Source: Isoetes taiwanensis
Taxonomy: Eukaryota > Streptophyta > Lycopodiopsida > Isoetales > Isoetaceae
Length of the DNA stretch: 64,000 nucleotides
NCBI GenBank assembly: GCA_021234155.1
Contig: JAJEKV010000013.1
Coordinates: forward strand, 4,708,028-4,772,027
Direction: 5' to 3'
A model generated the notes under the pieces. The model did not search any database, had not been told where the DNA came from, and worked only from the letters and a program-made list of their open reading frames with translations. Shown piece by piece: positions 46,148-56,511 of this stretch (positions are counted from its first letter, which is position 1; each line of letters starts with the position of its first letter). Both the position numbers and the translations under genes were made by a program.

Positions 46148-46880
46148 TACGACCAGCAAAGACTGAAAGCAACCCCAAAGAAGATCAAGTCGCGTAAGCC
46201 CCCGAAAGTACCAGGCATGGGATAGGAAGAAACCCGCGACACCGCCCGTGAAGCTTATGTCACTAAGCGGGTCAAGATATACGAAAAGGAAGATGAGGGA
46301 GCACGAGGTATATGAAGAAGTGGGGAGGCATACGGCAAGTATTATGAAGCGGTCGGGTTCATCGAGGGAGGGCGACCAACGAAGCAGCAAACTTTAAAGC
46401 CGCCACCACCAAAGCCCAAGGCCCCCAAGCCGCCACCCAAGAAGAAGATTGACAGGAAGGAGGTAGAGAGGAGAGCGCTGCGGGAGATTAGGCACTTCCA
46501 GCGCAGCTACGGTCTTCTAATTCCCCGTGCCCCCTTTGCTCGGTTAGTTCGAGAAGTGATGCAGCCTACAGACGGACTTCGTCCACCGGATGAGGGATGA
46601 TGGGCAGCCGGGCAATGCAAGAGGCTGAGGCAAGGATAGTGCAACACTTTGAAGATTCAACAACTTACCTTTATTCACGTAAGCGGATAACCCTAATGCG
46701 ACAAGACATGAGTCTTGCGAGCCGTATAAAGGGAGAACGCCCTTAGAACTTTTTTTTGTAAATAATTGAAAATTTTGTAATATAGAGCAATTTTGTGTAC
46801 CTTAATTGCATTAATTAGGGCAAGTTAGTAGGTTTTAGCTTTTATTGCAGTAAAATAGGACATTTGCAGACCGAAAAACG
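46148..46880 (+). other. End of leader module 1 in element B
   Basis: Decayed charged coding-like sequence up to about 46620 (Pro/Lys-rich), then an AT-rich tail (46740-46860) that may contain 3' end signals of module 1. Confidence 0.4.
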
Positions 46881-46884
46881 TGAT

Positions 46885-47146
46885 GTCTCACATTTCGGCA
46901 CTGGTCATAAAAACTAAATTTTAGTTTTGAGTTTTGGCGCCAGGCGTGAGACCTCATAAACTTGACCAAAAGCGACTCCAAATCGACCAAATAAGGGGTC
47001 AATTCCGTCTGATTTGATGAGCCCATCACCCTTACACCCTTAGTTTATCCAAATTGGACACCTTTTGATCGAAATGAGGGCGATGTCTCACGGCTCGCCT
47101 GGTGAAGAACTAAACATTAGTTTTTTTTTTGAGCAAGGCGTGAACC
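46885..47146 (+). repeat. Leader hairpin repeats 3 and 4 of element B
   Basis: Copy 3 (46885-46952) is bounded by GTCTCAC and GTGAGAC with the core AAAACTAAATTTTAGTTTTG. Copy 4 (47095-47146) keeps GTCTCACGGCTCGCCTGGTG and AACTAAACATTAGTTTTTTT. They precede the second TATA box as copies 1 and 2 precede the first. Confidence 0.75.
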
Positions 47147-47332
47147 TCCTACCATCTCCTCACCGGGACTTGTCCAAATCATCTTCAAGTTATTGTATAG
47201 CATCTTTTAAGTAATCTAGCCTTGCTCAAACATCTCATCTAGTCTTCAAATTTCCATTTTGACCTCGGATAGACTAGAATTACCCAACCCCGGGAATTTT
47301 CCAAGTCTTCCAAAATTAGGGTTTCCCCTTTT

Positions 47333-47342
47333 CTATAAATAG
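47333..47342 (+). promoter_or_regulatory. TATA box of leader module 2 in element B
   Basis: CTATAAATAG, identical to the first, followed by a pyrimidine-rich leader. The next ATG (47455, context ACCAATGGC) is 122 bp downstream and has a good plant start context. Confidence 0.5.
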
Positions 47343-47454
47343 ACCCCTCATTTCTCGGATAGCACCCTACAAATCTGTTCACGCCCTTCTAGCGATTTCT
47401 CAACTCCACGAGGCGCTCTTGCAACCGTTTGTTACCCTCTTACGCAATTAACCA

Positions 47455-48996
47455 ATGGCAACCTACGATTTTCGCGGATGGTGCGGCCCGCCCGGCTCAT
47501 CTTTGCCGAGGCCGGCGTCGACCAAATCTTCCATATCTTGGGGAAAGAGGTAGGCGTCCAAGCAACCTTGCAACAACCTTACGATGGGAGTCTTGTGCGA
47601 GTTCCAAGCTAGGGTAGAACCGCTAGTCACAGCTCCCCCTTGTGTAGGCTACTTTGTTCCTAGACAATCCCTGCGGCGGCATTAGGCGGCGTCAGGAACA
47701 TGCGCCAAATACCGACAAACAAAGCGCCGGACACACGAACCAATGGTCCTAGCGTCAATAGGACCAAGTACTTCTCTTTCAACAACATGCGGCAATCTTT
47801 CTCACCCATTGTCGAGAACACCGTGGGGAAACCTCCATTCCCCTTGGACATAGACCCATTAGCCATAGCGGCGGAGAACAAGTAACGGCTCCTTCACGCG
47901 GTATGAGCAGGAGCAAGAAGGGAAAGACGGGGAGGACTCGGGCGAGCAAGAATCGAGGAGGAGGAAGACTACGCCGAGCTCGACCGCCGGAGGGAGCGGC
48001 GACAAGCGTAGCGAGGAGTGGCGGGACCGAGAGAAGCCAGGCAAACCCTTAGAGTCGCGCCACCCTTGGGCTAGGCATTACAAGCCTAGCCCCATTATTG
48101 TCAAGGCAGGAGTTTCTACTTCTAAGCTTACATCCAAAACCTCGAGTCACGGGGAAAGGGAGTATGCAGACCAGGAGTCGGGCCGCCGCACCAACTCCGA
48201 AAGAACGGACCGACGACTTCATCGCCCGGGAGCAGAGCTTCCCCCTCCAAGTAAGAGAAGCCGACACTTACACGGAGAGTCGACCACCGGCATCCGTGCC
48301 TGGCTGACATCGAGGCCGATTATGGAGGCGCACCAAGCCGCAAAATCAACCACCGACCCGGGAAGAGTTCCTTGCCCTACAGAACGAGATGGGGATCCGC
48401 TACGCGAACATCGAACATCCTAACGGCAAGCTCCAAACCGAACGCCTCCCGGGAGAGAAGGGGCGAAATTCGACCTCGGAGAGCTTCAAAGAACGGTCGT
48501 AGAGACTGAGGAGCTCATCCACGGTGGAAGTAGATGACTTTTGGCGGGCGACACGCGAGCTGGATACCGAGTGGCCGAAGACCCGCTACCGCGAATGACA
48601 AGTCGTTCGCGGTATTACCTTCCCCTGGCGATGGATGGAAGAATAGCGGTAATTCACCGCAAATTCAAATTCAGGCGAGGAAGGATATCGATGCTAATTG
48701 CGCTATCTCGGGATTTGGCGGCATCTTCGCGGTTGCCCCTCAACACCAGTATGCCATCTGGTGAAGAGAGCGAAAGCACTTTCGATGTTTTTCGACTTTC
48801 GCCATACCAAATGCACCTGGTGGCGAGGGAAGGAAGGACGCAGGACTTATACCTCGACCGCCAGAGTAGAAGACTTGGCGAGAGGCCTTGCGGCGGATCT
48901 TCAGCCAACGTCCTTAGGAACTTGGGTCATTCGAAGGGGAACCCAAGTGAAAAAGTTCCTAGAGGATAATCCATCCCTGGCAAACATCAAGAATAG
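47455..48996 (+). pseudogene. Element B leader ORF 2, unknown protein relic
   Basis: Starts MATYDFRGWCGPP. Reading is broken soon after. Later stretches in the same direction are charged (Glu/Arg-rich near 47900-48010) and then more globular, with segments at 48541-48969 and 48698-49000, the latter ending TWVIRRGTQVKKFLEDNPSL. No family recognised. AT-rich sequence follows (49000-49180). Fossil. Confidence 0.45.
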
Positions 48997-49222
48997 TTAG
49001 CAATCTTGATCCCGGAAGTTTTAATTTTGTAGTAGCATACTATAAAATATGAATATAATTCTTTTGCACTATAAATGTTTTGTTGATGAATCTTGTGTCC
49101 CCAACTATACCAACAAATATAAACAATGCAAGGGAACATGTAAAACTAACCATATAGCCATGAACTACTTGTGTATGCAGCTAGAGGCCTAAGCTCGGGG
49201 AACGACAACGCCGGGGAACATA

Positions 49223-50520
49223 TGGAAGAACAGAGTCCCCCCCAGCCCGCCCGCAAGAAGGAACTGTTCGAGGAATTTGGAGCCATCACCCCTTAAGAGA
49301 GGAAATATCTCGGATGAGGACTGGAACGAATGATAAAGGCCTTCTTTGTCCGCGTGCAAGTAGGAGCGGGTCCGGTCGGCAACGCTTTCAGTTGCCTCAA
49401 GCATCGATTCAAAAACAGGAAGAGACAAGAAGAGAAGCAAGAGAAGGAGGTCCCCAGCTCGGAATCCTCCGACTCAAGTTCAGATTCGGACTCGATTCGA
49501 GGAAGAGGAAGAGCGAGCCCGGGACCGGACGGATGCAAAGGCGAGAGAAACCCGGCAGATGCAAGGCGAGAGGGGCGCCATATATGGACGACAAAGGGAC
49601 ACGAGCCTCGACTACCGGAAGAAAGGTAGATTCTCGTGACCGGGCAATGTATGGAAGGCGGAATCGAACGATTCGAGGGGAGAACAGTCGATTGGAAGCG
49701 CAGAGGCATGGCTGGATCTAAATGAGTGAGTACGGCAATGCGTATGGCATGAAGGATAAGGACAAAGGTAGAGTGGCAACAGCCAACTTGAAAGGAGCCG
49801 CACGGATTTGGTGGAAGGGTTATGCAAAGGCACATGGCTTAAGCGGGGATGCTTGTAAGTTCGGGAAGTTCGCTAAAGCCTTCAAAGCGCCATTACGCCC
49901 GAGGGAGCACAAGTCCAACATGATGCAAGCGGTTTTGGGTTGCGGCAAGGCAACAAGTCGACCCGTAAATATACCGAGGAATTCATGAGGCCGAGGTCTG
50001 TATGTGCCAAAGTTAGCGAGAAGCATCGCAAAGAGAAAGCTACGTCGAAGGCCTAAATGAGGAGATCCTTAAGATTGTAAGGGCAATAAACCCTAGAACA
50101 AGATCGGGGAGTCCAAGGCAATAAGCTTGCAAGGAGCAGGACCTCGAATAAGCGAGGCAGGCGGTATTACCGGGACAAAGGCAAGGCGGCAGGTAGTTTT
50201 AGCCCCGAGGACTGACCCGACCCGGGACCAGCTAGAGCCCCATATAGTGGCAATCGTGGGAAGCGGGGAGGAGAAGAAGCGGAGGTGTCCTTCAAAGACA
50301 AGCGAAAGGGTCAAACTACTCCAAAGCGGTCGTTCCTTTTTGCGAGCCATGCCCAAGGAAAAGAGACAGGAGTGCATAGAAAAAGCTTTGTTTGGTGCTT
50401 CAGCCGGGGCCATAGGAAATGAAGCTGCCCATCGTCATGCGGCAAAGCTAGCAGAGTTGGGAGGTGGGACACTGCTGTCGACGGCGGCGGCGAGGAAGCC
50501 CGCTGACTACATTCAGGGGT
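49223..50520 (+). pseudogene. Element B: gag remnant
   Basis: A candidate start MEEQSPPQPARKKELFEEFG at 49223 is followed by an acidic/basic region. The gag core at about 49750-49990 has DKGRVATANLKGAARIWWKG, like the plant chromovirus 'KV..A...L.G.A..WW' capsid block. A Cys/His-rich nucleocapsid trace and Arg-rich stretch lie around 50370-50500. Broken. Confidence 0.7.
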
Positions 50521-50539
50521 GAGTGTCATATCTTTGCCG

Positions 50540-50680
50540 CGAATAGATCAGAGCAAGCAGAGAGCCGGTATAAAGTAATTTCCACGATAGGGAAGGCCAA
50601 GGCCAAGTCCTTCATAGTCTTGATAGACTCGGGAAGTAGCCATAACTTTGCATCCCCCGAATGGTTCAAGTGTTGAAGTT
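50540..50680 (+). pseudogene. Element B: aspartic protease remnant
   Basis: The segment KSFIVLIDSGSSHNFASPEW carries the retropepsin D-S-G triad in the form usual for chromovirus proteases (LIDSGSSHNF). The rest of the domain is decayed. Confidence 0.8.
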
Positions 50681-51239
50681 GAAACCACTAAAGTCAAAGC
50701 CAAGGCCGTTGTCTTAGCAAGTGGGCAATAGAAGCGAGAGCGGCAGGTAAGAGAATCAACCGACATCGACCGCGGGGATTAAAATCGGATGGGGCGAGGT
50801 GATGGGCATTGGCAAATCACGACGATCATAGGTATGGAGTACCTTGGACCAGCGAGGGGCCATTATTGATTGTGGAAGCGGAAGGTGACCTTCCCAACGC
50901 CCGGCGGCAAGATCATTGAGATCCGCAGGTAAAGAAGTTGTTCCCATCATGCGGTGCATGTCTTCTAAACAATTTGTTCAAGTGCATCAAGAGTGAGCGG
51001 GTAGCATACATTTTCAAGCTTGAGGCTAGTGAGCGGAATCGAGGAAGGAAGCAAAGGGGAGACAAGGTGCTCAAAGCAAGTTGCCGAAGCAAATAGCTAA
51101 GCTGATCACGGAGTTCCATGATCTCTTTCGGATGAGATCAAGCGACTTCCTCCTTATAGGGGAGTCGAAAAGAGATAGCTTTTCGAACAGGGGAACAAAG
51201 CCGACAAGCAAGGCTCCATGAGAATGATGATGCGAGGAG

Positions 51240-51960
51240 TTGCCGAGACTAAAGAAGCAATTGCGGGAGCTACTCGACCTAGGCTTCATTAGGCCCTGGC
51301 GTCTGCCGTTTGGAGCACCCATTCTTTTTGTCAAGAAGAAGGATGGATCCTTGAGGATGTGCATAGACTATAGGCGGTTGAATAAGCACACCATTAAGAA
51401 CAAGTATGCGCTCCCAAGATCGGGCGACTTGATGGATCGACTTCAAGGAGCAAGGATCTTCTCCAAAATCGACTTAAGGTCAGGTTATCATCGGATCCGG
51501 ATAAAGGAGGAAGATATCCATAAGACCGCCGAAACGCGGTATGGGCACTATGAGTTCCGCGGTAATGCCTTTCGGCTTATCGAATGCCCAGCGGCGTTCA
51601 TGAGGCTCATGAGCGACATTTTCGAGGAGTTTTTGGACACCTTTGTGATTGTATTCTTTGGCGACATTTTGGTGTATAGCAGATCCCTTGAGGAGCATTA
51701 CAACACTTAAGGAGGGTGCTAGAGAAGTTGAAGAGGCACCGGTTATGCGCCAAGTTGTGAAGTGCCACTTCTCAAGAATGCAGAGAAGGTGGAATACACG
51801 GGTCACGCGGATCTCGGCCAGAAGGAATCTCAACGGATCCTGCCAAGATTGAGGCCGTCATTCAGTGGCCGGCACCGAAGAATGTGCATGAGGTCAGAAG
51901 TTTTCTCGGGCTAGCAGGGTACTACAGGAAGTTTTGCTAAGATAGCGGCACCGTTAATAG
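51240..51960 (+). pseudogene. Element B: reverse transcriptase remnant
   Basis: It shows the order [55 protein letters not shown] and the active-site block with [14 protein letters not shown], where the family has F(A/V)DDI. Later blocks ([11 protein letters not shown]-type at about 51900) mark the connection domain. Fossil. Confidence 0.9.
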
Positions 51961-51980
51961 ACCTGACGAGGGCAGAGAAG

Positions 51981-52450
51981 GTGAAAGATTGGGCAGAGCA
52001 TTGGCACAAGAAAGCCCAAAAGGGGTTTGAATTGTTGAAAGAAGCCCTGACGACAGCACCTGTCTTGACCCTGCCGGACCCGGAAAAAGACAAGCTTGTA
52101 GCAACAGATGCGAGTAAGATAGCTACAGGTGCGGTGCTTATGCAAGAAGAGCATGTGGTAGCGTATGACTCCAGGAAGATGAACAACGCCGAGACGCGCT
52201 ACCCAACCCATGATCAGGAATTGCTTGCGGTTGTCAGGGCATTAAGAATATGGAGGCACTATCTCTTGGGAAGGAAGTTCCAATTGGATACCGACCATCA
52301 GAGCCTCCAGTATGTGTTCACGCAACCACACCTCAATCTGAGGCAGCGGAGGTGGATGGAGTTCCTCGAGGAATATGACTTTGAGATAGTCTACAAGCCG
52401 GGGAAACTCAATGTGGTAGCGGATGCGCTTTCAAGGCACCCCCTGACAAC
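51981..52450 (+). pseudogene. Element B: RNase H remnant
   Basis: The open segment contains APVLTLPDPEKDKLVATDAS (first catalytic Asp region), YPTHDQELLAVVRALRIWRH and FQLDTDHQSLQYVFTQPHL, then KPGKLNVVADALSRHP, the typical end of gypsy RNase H. Confidence 0.9.
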
Positions 52451-52589
52451 TAGAGTGCATTGCAATGCAATTTCGACGCTCTCCAGCGACTTTGGTAAGA
52501 AGATTGAAGAGTCCTTGCCAACGGATGTGGATTTCGGGGAAGTATGGGCAAGCCTCTCTAAGGAGGCTAGAACAGATAAAGAGCGGGAG

Positions 52590-53960
52590 ACCTTCAAGCA
52601 TTATAAGAAGGAAGGCAACCTGTTATACCATAAGAACAAGTTGTGCGTACCCGAATCATCAGGTGTAAGGAAGTTGATCCTCCATGACACGCACAACAGC
52701 CCAATAGCTGGCCATGCGGGATTCATGAAAACATATTTCAAAGTCTTGCAGCAGCTATTATTGGCCGTGAATGAAGAAGCAAATAGCTTCGCTACATCAA
52801 GGAATGTCGGCTATGCCGCCAGAGACGAAAGGCGGAGCAGACTCGAATTCGGGGGCATTAGAGCCACTAGCGGTGCCAAACGCTAAGTGGGAGGTGATCG
52901 ACATGGATTTCATCTGGGGCTCCCAAGGGCGGTAAAAAGGGAAGGATGCCTTGATGGTAGTGGTCGACAAGTTGTCGAAGATGGCACACTTTGTGCCTTG
53001 CAAGACCACGATCTGACTATGGATACTGAGAAAGCTCTTCACCAAAGAGATCTTCGGGCTTCATGGCATGCCAAGGGAGATTATATCCGGCGAGGGGACC
53101 AAGTTCATGAGTGCATTTTGGCAAGACCTCTTTGGCGACAATTCAGACCAAGCTATCCATGAGCACGGCGTATCATCCTCAGACGGATGGCCAAAGCGGA
53201 GCGGACCAACGGGATCTTAGAGGACATGCTACGAAACTATGTCTGGAATAAGCAAGGTAAGTGGGAAGAATTTATTCACTTGGTGGAGTTTGCATACAAT
53301 AGCACCAAGCAGGAATCGTCCCAAATGTCGCCGTTTATGATCAACTACGGCTATCAGTGCCTAACTCCAGACACTTGGCACAACCCCATGTCAAAAGTGG
53401 AAGTTTCGCAGCAGATGTTGGCCGATATGCAGCAGCTTGTGGAAGAGGTTCGAGGGTATCTGCTGGCAGCAAGAAGTCGACAAAAGAGCATCGCCGACAA
53501 GCATCGAACAGTCAGAGAGTTCAAAGTTGGAGATGATGTATGGCTCAAGATCAAGGTGAAAAAAAGTGGCTTCGGGATCGGGAATTGCAAGAAGCTTGCT
53601 CCAAGGTGGGCTGGACCATTCAGAATAATTAAGAGAGTAGGTAATCAATCCTACAAGTTAGATTTGCCAGCACACCTAAAGATTCATAAGGTCTTCCATG
53701 TGAGTTTGTTGAAGAAGCACACTCCAAATCCAGACGAAGTCTTGGACACTCCAACGTTGTTGGAAATGACGGAGGAGCAGTTGGAAATAGTTCGAAATTG
53801 ATTCTTGATAAAGCTTTCAAGAAAGCGAGGAGATCAGAATTCCTCCAAAGTATTTGGTCAAGTGGAAACACTTGCCGGTGGAAGACGCGACATGGGTACT
53901 TAAGAAGGACTTAGTAAAAGCGGTACCCACGGTTTATGGAGCAATGGGGACGGCAAGGTC
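52590..53960 (+). pseudogene. Element B: integrase remnant with GPY-type end and chromodomain
   Basis: The HHCC region (HDTHNSPIAGHAGFMKTYFK) begins near 52685. Core fragments lie at 52880-53200. MAKAERTNGILEDMLRNYVW and VEFAYNSTKQESSQMSPFMI (53187-53350) are the end of the core. The C-terminal APRWAGPFRIIKRVGNQSYK and LDLPAHLKIHKVFHVSLLKK (53560-53730) are the GPY/F-type region. After it, around 53840-53910, PPKYLVKWKHLP and ATWVLKKDL match a chromodomain, which in chromoviruses targets integration to particular histone marks. Broken in several places. Confidence 0.88.
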
Positions 53961-53969
53961 ATCTCCGAA

Positions 53970-54889
53970 GAAATGGAAACCGGGCATGTCGATTTGTGTA
54001 GGCTAATTCTTGTGTAGTTAGGATTAATCTCGATGCCACCTATGCTTGGTATGGGGGTCGCATGTGTTGTTACCGATGATGAGACCACTACGGTGATCTC
54101 TAGGGCGTGGTGTAATGTCAATGTAGGCATGACCAAGCGTTTTTAAACTTAGGCCAGTGGAAGGTAGATTAGAAAGTCTACTTACGTCCCATGGAAGTAG
54201 GCGACCTCGAGAGAAAGGAGGTCATTAAGGAATGCCTGCGATAGGAAAAGCACCTCTAGCCCCATATATGCTTTGATAGGAGGAATCGGGGCCTTCACGC
54301 CCCATATCTGGGAAGGACCTATCCTCCATTTGGGCAACTAGGGTGTAGGCATGAGCGCATATAGGCATATGGTATTTGTCTCCACGGCCATAATGGAAGA
54401 TTCACCCTCTTCCCTCTGCCAGGAGATTAGCCATGCATCCGTGTAGATAGGTGGGGTGGTCACCATATAACCAAAATTTATTAAATAATTAAAATGGTAC
54501 TAACGTAGTATCGACCTGCCTGAGGCCAATAGAGCCCTCAGGAGCAAAGGAGGTCGAGCTACGTAAGACTTGCAACACAAATTTTGTTGGAATGTGTTGC
54601 AAGGAGCGAAGAGTACCTCGAACAATAATAATAGATATAAAATGTTGAAATTTTGTCTAACTTAATGTCATAATAACTGAGATAGTGAATAACTTGTTTA
54701 ATAATGTTATGAATTGATAAGTATTCCAAAGTATGATGACGTAATAATGTTCTAAAAATATTACCTTAGGGTAATCTTGGTAAATGTATAACCATTATAT
54801 TGTATGCATCACGTTGATTGCAGATTGCGGGTTAGAAAGATCCCAAGGTGGGGAGACCCCGCGATCTTTGCGCGGACAAACATCATTTC
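53970..54889 (+). other. Element B: untranslated stretch between pol and the polypurine tract
   Basis: About 0.9 kb without coding similarity, as is common in plant gypsy elements with long 3' untranslated regions. Confidence 0.6.
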
Positions 54890-54902
54890 AAGGTGGGGAG
54901 AA
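54890..54902 (+). other. Polypurine tract of element B
   Basis: AAGGTGGGGAGAA immediately before the 3' LTR. A second copy of the AAGGTGGGGAGA motif lies upstream at 54845-54856, so the tract may be duplicated. Confidence 0.8.
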
Positions 54903-56483
54903 TGTGGCGTTCCAAAGACAAAGATACGGTCCCGTAACGCATTATCGCATCTTTGCCACAAATCGCAGCGTACCACTCCCACTCCGACCGACGTGTACGC
55001 CGACGGATAGCCAGGTAAGTAGCCCTAGGGGCAACTTGCTAGGTATGTTCACATGTTATTAATGTGTACTTATGCACATTAATGTGGGCACACTTTTCCA
55101 TGTAGGCATATTTTGCCACCTAGCCATTAATGGCAAGTGGGCCCTTTCCAATTATCCCACATGCCAAAAAGGGCTAATTGGAAACCCTAGCCCTAACCCC
55201 ATGTCTATTTAGGGTAGGGAAACCCTAACTTGCTAGTTTTCGTCCATAGGGTTTTAGAGCTCTGTTTTTGGCTGCCCCAGAGCCAAAACCACCTCCCGTG
55301 ACGCCTAAGCTTAATCGCACCACCGGTTTTCCTGAATTCGATCAGCTCAGTGGAATGGTTGAACTTAGGTCAGGAGGAGCCACCCAAGGATCAGGTATTT
55401 GGTCAATTTAATAGCTTAAACCGTCTTCTAGTCATAGAACCAGTAAGCTTAGACTATTAAATTGCCCATAGCAGCTACCTAGATCTTTAGATCTTAGACA
55501 CTAACTAAAGAACCTAACTCTATGATATAGATTAGATCTAGTTCTTTAGTTCTTCTGTGATATATATGGATGATGTATCTCTGCGGAACTCCTTGTATTG
55601 GGAAGGGGGTAGAGGCCCTAAGGCTTTGTAGTTCATGCTCCTAGAGTAGCCTCTCTAGCACACTATAAATTAGGCTGTGTGTGCAAGAACCACTTTGGTT
55701 GTGGGTGAAGGGGCGGACCCGGCTAAGAAGGAGGTTCATGTCGACTCTTGAACAATCCCTACGGTGTGTAAAGCCTACCGGGGATCATTGTGACTAGGTC
55801 TAATGGCTTACCACCGAAAGTGCGGGTAAGGCATGGACTCGACACCGTGAAGTGGTGTACACTTTCCGGTGGGTTCGGTCGAACGAGGCGGTGGCCCTCT
55901 AGTCACCTTGAGTCAAAGATGCGGATCTCACGAGGGAGTGATCCCTTCCTGCCCCCCATCGGGCGGGAGGATGAGACCCGAGGGAATAGCCCCTTCGGCT
56001 ATGCATCCGGGTGGGCTACTGGTCCAGTCCCGACACTTTTCACCTACTACGCAAAGTGTGCCTGGGGAGGGGCGGATGGAGTGGACAACCCTATGCCATG
56101 TTCTTATGCCAACCAAATCCATTGCCATGAATTACATGCGCAATGAACTCACGGAGACCCAAGCCGCCAGTCCTCCCTTTGAGTCTGAGCCTTGGGTAGA
56201 GTTTCCATATGTATGATGCTGATCATTGTTTATGCAGATGTTGATGCACCACCTTCGGGGTGGATGGAGGATTATGTTGTATACTGACATGTATGTTTGC
56301 GCTTCCGCAGCTAGGTAGGCCCTGAGGGAGACAGGGTAGAATGACACCTTCACTCTTCCCCACTGGGACTCGTTACGGGTGCAGTGACATGTGGAGGGCC
56401 CTGTATCAGTGTGGAACGGGTATGGGGGGAGAACTCCTGTTTGTATACGGTGAGAGCGCCGTATGCGAGTAGGGGACGTCACA
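54903..56483 (+). repeat. 3' LTR of element B
   Basis: 1,581 bp, starts TGTGGCGTTCC and ends GACGTCACA. Collinear with the 5' LTR over its full length. Confidence 0.93.
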
Positions 56484-56511
56484 TGGTGCCCGGCGTTGCC
56501 AGGCGTAACTA
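56484..56511 (-). mobile_element. Helitron-like terminal hairpin, separated from its CTAG by element B
   Basis: The right target duplication TGGTG is followed by GCCCGGC-GTT-GCCAGGC (56488-56504; one mismatch), then GTAACTATAAT. On the minus strand this is the hairpin that belongs to the CTAG at 43252-43255. The body of this Helitron-like element would run right of 56511. Confidence 0.5.

Larger units (their letters stand above)
43264..56483 (+). mobile_element. Chromovirus-type Ty3/gypsy element B, both LTRs and target duplication, broken
   Basis: A 13.2-kb element bounded by TG...CA LTRs and by the 5-bp target duplication TGGTG (43259-43263 and 56484-56488). It has a tRNA-iMet primer site, an unusually long leader of about 4.4 kb, gag, protease, RT, RNase H, integrase with a chromodomain-like tail, and a polypurine tract. 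The structure is whole but the coding parts carry many breaks, so it is a fossil. The LTRs share long identical stretches (for example about 220 bp near 43400 and 55040) with differences clustered elsewhere. This suggests a fairly recent insertion, although clustering makes a clock unreliable. Inserted into the 3' terminus of a Helitron-like element. Confidence 0.93.

Noticed and set aside
45458-46390. 310-codon open frame on the minus strand within element B
   Set aside because: It is the antisense of the Lys/Glu-rich leader ORF. Ser/Leu/Phe-rich low-complexity translation is typical of the reverse strand of such sequence, and there are no family features.
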